Assembly (NCBI GenBank): GCA_946478975.1
Contig: CAMLEO010000128.1
Span: 1 to 18,129 of the forward strand
Length of the DNA: 18,129 nucleotides
Source of the DNA: an uncultured Steroidobacter sp.
Lineage (GTDB): Bacteria > Pseudomonadota > Gammaproteobacteria > Steroidobacterales > Steroidobacteraceae
Direction of reading: 5' to 3'
The position numbers and the translations under genes are program-made. Of the stretch, positions 14,528 through 18,129 are shown piece after piece (position 1 is the first letter of the stretch; each line of letters opens with the position of its first letter). The notes beneath the pieces are model-generated. The model did no database searches. It saw nothing but the letters and a program-made list of their open reading frames with translations, and had not been told where the DNA came from.

Positions 14528-16515
14528 GTGGTGACGTAACTCAGCGCTTCCTTGGCGCTGTGATCGTCATAACCATACTCCGACGTCAACCGGTCCTGAA
14601 CCGCGGAAATTTTCTTACGCGCCTCGTCGTCGGGGCGCGCCGCGGACGTGACCAGCCTCAATACATCACGACGCTCTTCGAACAGGTATTGTTCGATGGC
14701 CTCACGCATGCGCGAATGACTGTTGAGGGTGAATTTCTCACCAGCCTTGTACGCCACCATGGCCTTGCGCACGACTTCCTGGCGGAACGTGAGCTTGCCG
14801 GACTCGGACACCTTGATCTTCTCCTCCACCGAGCGCAGGAAACGCTCGTCGGCAGGACGCGACTCGCCGGTGATCGGGTCGGTGACTTCGCGATGGTCGA
14901 GCGAGGCCTCCACTTCGTCCAGATACTTGTCGAGCAACTGCTGGGCTTCGTCCTCGAACGAAGCGAACAGCGCGCGATGCACGTCTTCCTTCACCCAACG
15001 GTTGTAGAAGTCCTTTCGTGCCAGCACCAGGTAGTCAATCCACAACTTTTTCGCCTTCGAGTCCATGCGCGCGTCGTTTTCGATCGAATCCTTCAGCGCC
15101 AGCAGCACTTCCATGCTGGTGAGACTCTTCTTGTCGGTGCGCGTGATGGCATTGGAGATCGAATTCACGATGAAGCGCGGGCTCACGCCAGTGAGTCCCT
15201 CCTCGGGGGCTTCGGCGCGCAACCTGACAATTTCGTTCTCCGGGAAACCTTCGACGCTCTCGCCGGCATACAGGCGCAACTTCTTTGCGAGATCCAGGCC
15301 TTCGCGCTCCGGTTTGTACAGGCGCGTCAGCACTGCAAACACGGCAGCGAGCCGCAACGCATGCGGGTCGAGATGCACATCGCGAAACGCCGGCGCCGCC
15401 GACACCAGCTTGTTGTAAATGCGCGATTCTTCCACGTACGACAAGGTGTAAGGCACCTTGACGATCACCATGCGGTCGAGCAGCGCCTCGTTTTCCTTTT
15501 CCTGCAGAAACTTGTGGAACTCGGCGAGGTTGGTGTGCGCGAGAATGGTTTCGTCCAGATAGATCAGCGGGAAGCGCGACACCTTGACGTTCTTTTCCTG
15601 CGTCAGGGTGAGCAGCAGATACAGGAACTCGCGCTTCACCTTGAGGATTTCAATCATTTCCAGCACGCCGCGGCTCGCGGCATACACCGCGCCTGACCAC
15701 GACCAAGCACGCGGATCGCCTTCATCGCCATATTGCGCGACCTTGGACAGATCAACCGAGCCGACCAGGTCCGCGAGATCCGCGGTGGTGGGATCGTGAG
15801 GAGCGTATGTGCCCACGCCGACGCGCGAGGCTTCGGAAAGGAACACTCGCTCGACCGGCATGCGCAGGAAGTCACCTTCGAACTCGCGCTCCAGTCGATC
15901 GCGTGCCCACGGGCTCAGCTCACCTTTGATCTCTACGCCGTATGTATCGCGGAACTCCGCGCGCAGGCTGGCGGGAATGAGATTCAGTGGCGACTCATGC
16001 ATGGGCGAGCCCTGCAAGGCGTACATAGCGCCTTCATCGGTGTGGCTGTATTCCTCAAGCCCACGCTTGAGCAGGATCGCCATCGTCGATTTGCCACCGG
16101 ACGGCGGTCCTAGCAGCAGTAACAATCGTCTGCCGACATCGGAGCCCGCGGCGGCGGCCTTGAAGTAGTCAACGATGCGGCCGAGCGGTTCGTCGATACC
16201 GAACAGCTCGCGTTTGAACAGCTCTTTGGCGCCGGCATTGCCAGGCTCGCCGTTGCCATTGCCGTTACCGTTGCCACTAGTGGCAACGTTGCCGTTACTG
16301 GTGGCGGCATTTTTGCCGAACCAGTTGAGCATGTCCCATAGATATTCGTGACTGGAGCGCGCCAGTTGCCGGGCATTGCCGGGAACGACGGTGCGCAGGA
16401 ATTCGCCGAAAGTTCCCGACCAGTGCTGCGCACGGTGGAACCGGCTGTAGGCGCTCAAGGCCTCGACGAAGTTCTCGCCGCGTTGCGAGCTTCCCCTGGG
16501 GCTGTCTGACTGCAT
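14509..16515 (-). CDS. prkA: PrkA family AAA+ serine protein kinase (YeaG homologue)
   Basis: 668 residues from the ATG at 16515; E. coli YeaG is about 640. The N-terminal PrkA AAA domain carries Walker A GPPSGGKST (about residues 136-144), Walker-B-like FPLIYLDET and the conserved MYALQGSPMHESPLNLIP and THNEAEF-equivalent HTNLAEFHKFLQEKENEALLDRM region. The C-terminal PrkA domain has WVKEDVHRALFASFEDEAQQLL and DPITGESRPADERFLRSVEEKI. These proteins are reported as stress-linked Ser kinases, and in Bacillus also as having ATP-dependent protease activity. Oddity: residues about 74-95 form an Asn-Gly-rich insertion between the N-terminal helical part and the AAA domain. A GTG at 16530 is in frame, but the GGAGGG ribosome site lies inside that extension, so the ATG is chosen. 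It is the first gene of the operon. Confidence 0.95.
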   Translation of the reverse strand: MQSDSPRGSSQRGENFVEALSAYSRFHRAQHWSGTFGEFLRTVVPGNARQLARSSHEYLWDMLNWFGKNAATSNGNVATSGNGNGNGNGEPGNAGAKELFKRELFGIDEPLGRIVDYFKAAAAGSDVGRRLLLLLGPPSGGKSTMAILLKRGLEEYSHTDEGAMYALQGSPMHESPLNLIPASLRAEFRDTYGVEIKGELSPWARDRLEREFEGDFLRMPVERVFLSEASRVGVGTYAPHDPTTADLADLVGSVDLSKVAQYGDEGDPRAWSWSGAVYAASRGVLEMIEILKVKREFLYLLLTLTQEKNVKVSRFPLIYLDETILAHTNLAEFHKFLQEKENEALLDRMVIVKVPYTLSYVEESRIYNKLVSAAPAFRDVHLDPHALRLAAVFAVLTRLYKPEREGLDLAKKLRLYAGESVEGFPENEIVRLRAEAPEEGLTGVSPRFIVNSISNAITRTDKKSLTSMEVLLALKDSIENDARMDSKAKKLWIDYLVLARKDFYNRWVKEDVHRALFASFEDEAQQLLDKYLDEVEASLDHREVTDPITGESRPADERFLRSVEEKIKVSESGKLTFRQEVVRKAMVAYKAGEKFTLNSHSRMREAIEQYLFEERRDVLRLVTSAARPDDEARKKISAVQDRLTSEYGYDDHSAKEALSYVTTLLAQE
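16231..16296 (-). repeat. Asn-Gly codon repeat tract inside prkA
   Basis: Encodes a low-complexity segment of alternating Asn/Gly with Val-Ala-Thr-Ser and Glu-Pro interruptions (about residues 74-95), built of GGCAAC/GGCAAT hexamers. It is absent from the PrkA relatives I recall. It probably forms a flexible linker, and its length may vary by slippage. Confidence 0.7.
16269..16288. repeat. Perfect 20-base palindrome inside prkA
   Basis: CGTTGCCACTAGTGGCAACG reads identically on both strands with no spacer. It sits within the Asn-Gly repeat tract and encodes part of NVATSGN. It could be a protein-binding site or a by-product of an inverted repeat duplication. Confidence 0.75.
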
Positions 16516-16522
16516 CGAACCG

Positions 16523-16528
16523 CCCTCC
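16523..16528 (-). promoter_or_regulatory. Shine-Dalgarno GGAGGG fixing the prkA start
   Basis: GGAGGG is placed 7 bases before the ATG at 16515. It lies within the extension that a GTG start at 16530 would use, so it favours the ATG. Confidence 0.65.
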
Positions 16529-16535
16529 ACATCAG

Positions 16536-16568
16536 CTGCAGGTCGACTTAAATGTGTCGGACCTGCAG
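16536..16568 (-). promoter_or_regulatory. Inverted repeat in the prkA leader or promoter
   Basis: CTGCAGGTC and GACCTGCAG are perfect 9-base arms, extended inward by GAC/GTC with one unpaired base, around an AT-rich 8-base centre (TTAAATGT on the plus strand). It lies between a TATATA element and the prkA ribosome site. It is thus either an operator at the transcript start or a hairpin at the 5' end of the mRNA. Confidence 0.5.
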
Positions 16569-16571
16569 TTC

Positions 16572-16577
16572 TATATA
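16572..16577 (-). promoter_or_regulatory. Candidate -10 element (TATATA) of the prkA operon
   Basis: TATATA followed by GAAC on the minus strand, with no recognisable -35 at 16-18 bases. A -10-only promoter would suit stationary-phase sigma-S control, as reported for E. coli yeaGH. I did not find a clear sigma-54 GG-N10-GC pair. Confidence 0.3.
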
Positions 16578-17025
16578 CACGTTACGACAGCGTGCTCACG
16601 CACGCAGTTCACACTGTCCTCATTCGTAACCAGCATACCGCCACGCGCTGTGCGTGGGCACTCATAGGTTACGCCCAACGATTACACCAGTCGTCACGCC
16701 TGACGATTGCCGACATCCTAGAATCAAAGACTGATCCATGGCCGTACATGTTCCGTAACCGCGTGCGCCAACGAGGTGCGCCTCGCCAGGCAAGTGGTCG
16801 CGAACATCGGCCAAATTGTTAAAGGGAAAAGTAACGAACGTCCGCTCGAACAGCGGAGTGCGCAGCTGGATTGCGCGTAAGTTGCGCATCTCACTCGATT
16901 GAGTGCGGAACATGACTCACTGATTACTCTCTTCGCGCCGATCTTGCAATGCGATTCATGCTGATCGTGTGCATGGCGCATGCCACAGAACCGCGCCACA
17001 GGCGAGAGATTCAGGGCAGGTTCAG
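16578..17025. other. Intergenic stretch without a recognised gene
   Basis: About 450 bases between the prkA promoter area and the hairpin after lon. Open frames in it are short, Cys/Ser/Arg-rich and lack a ribosome site. An 8-pair stem with loop CGCC is visible at 16689-16708 (AGTCGTCA/TGACGATT with one wobble). Small palindromes occur at about 16872-16888 (TGCGC/GCGCA) and 16893-16906 (CACTC/GAGTG). It could carry a distal regulatory region or a small RNA; nothing more can be supported. Confidence 0.4.
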
Positions 17026-17056
17026 CGCCGCGGATGAGCCTGGCCCACCCGCGGCG
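17026..17056 (-). terminator. GC-rich hairpin downstream of lon
   Basis: On the minus strand CGCCGCGG and CCGCGGCG pair perfectly. Inner GTG/CAT-type pairs extend the stem to 11-13 pairs with a short loop, starting 32 bases past the lon stop. The bases after it (CTGAACC) are not U-rich, so it is a weak or Rho-assisted terminator candidate. Confidence 0.45.
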
Positions 17057-17088
17057 AGAGAACAATGAGGCGAACGATGGGGCGTGTA

Positions 17089-18129
<1,041 letters not shown>

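Noticed and set aside
14131..15696. A 521-codon plus-strand open frame opposite yeaH and prkA
   Set aside because: It spans two real genes and their gap on the other strand and has His/Arg/Val-rich shadow composition.
16231..16320. Short repeats resembling a CRISPR array
   Set aside because: The repeats are hexamer codon repeats within prkA in frame, with no constant-length spacers.
16662..16913. An 83-codon minus-strand open frame between lon and prkA
   Set aside because: No ribosome site or known domain, and it overlaps another equally weak frame; not enough to call a gene.
16724..17065. A 113-codon minus-strand open frame between lon and prkA
   Set aside because: Cys/Ser/Arg-rich, no ribosome site, overlaps the hairpin after lon, and the codon pattern is unlike neighbouring genes.

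Overview
This is a GC-rich (roughly 60% by eye) bacterial chromosomal segment. Gene density is high, Shine-Dalgarno sequences are clear, and all recognisable genes are of proteobacterial type. The combination of a MexEF-type RND pump with a NodT-type outer-membrane lipoprotein, a prkA-yeaH-spoVR operon and lon fits a gammaproteobacterium, perhaps of the Steroidobacter/Xanthomonadales side. That placement is inference from gene content only. No tRNA, rRNA, CRISPR array, insertion sequence or phage gene was seen.

Layout. (1) 1-520, minus: the 5' part of an Lhr-like DEAD/DEAH helicase gene. Its reading frame stops making sense near position 83, so the left ~80 bases look frameshifted or joined from elsewhere. 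(2) 645-6554, minus: a complete tripartite efflux operon in the order periplasmic adaptor, RND pump, outer-membrane channel, closed by a strong hairpin at 583-611. (3) 6837-7517, plus: a glutathione S-transferase transcribed divergently from the pump operon. (4) 7602-9791, plus: an exported 729-residue protein with about seven ~50-residue propeller-like repeats followed by two copies of a ~175-residue jelly-roll-like domain. (5) 9792-11833: a LysR-type regulator (minus) divergent from an NmrA-like NAD(P)-binding protein (plus); the 182-base gap holds a near-perfect operator palindrome and candidate promoters. (6) 11849-16515, minus: a prkA-yeaH-spoVR stress operon, with a hairpin in its leader and another straddling the prkA stop codon. 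(7) 17089-18129, minus: the C-terminal part of Lon protease, followed by a GC-rich hairpin; its 5' end lies beyond the window.

How the genes may work together. The pump operon, the GST and the LysR/NmrA pair could form a detoxification neighbourhood: conjugation, export and redox-type control. In Pseudomonas, MexEF-OprN is controlled by a LysR regulator (MexT) and an oxidoreductase (MexS). Here the regulator is not adjacent to the pump, so the link is inference. The prkA-yeaH-spoVR genes are a widely conserved co-transcribed trio tied to stationary-phase, nitrogen-starvation and stress adaptation. Lon upstream on the same strand is a second AAA+ quality-control enzyme, but a terminator-like hairpin and a ~570-base gap suggest separate transcription.

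The most original material is the propeller plus twin-domain exported protein, the set of unexplained inverted repeats at regulatory positions, the slippage-prone Asn-Gly tract with a 20-base palindrome inside prkA, and the broken helicase frame at the left edge. No clearly new multi-gene system can be claimed from the sequence alone.
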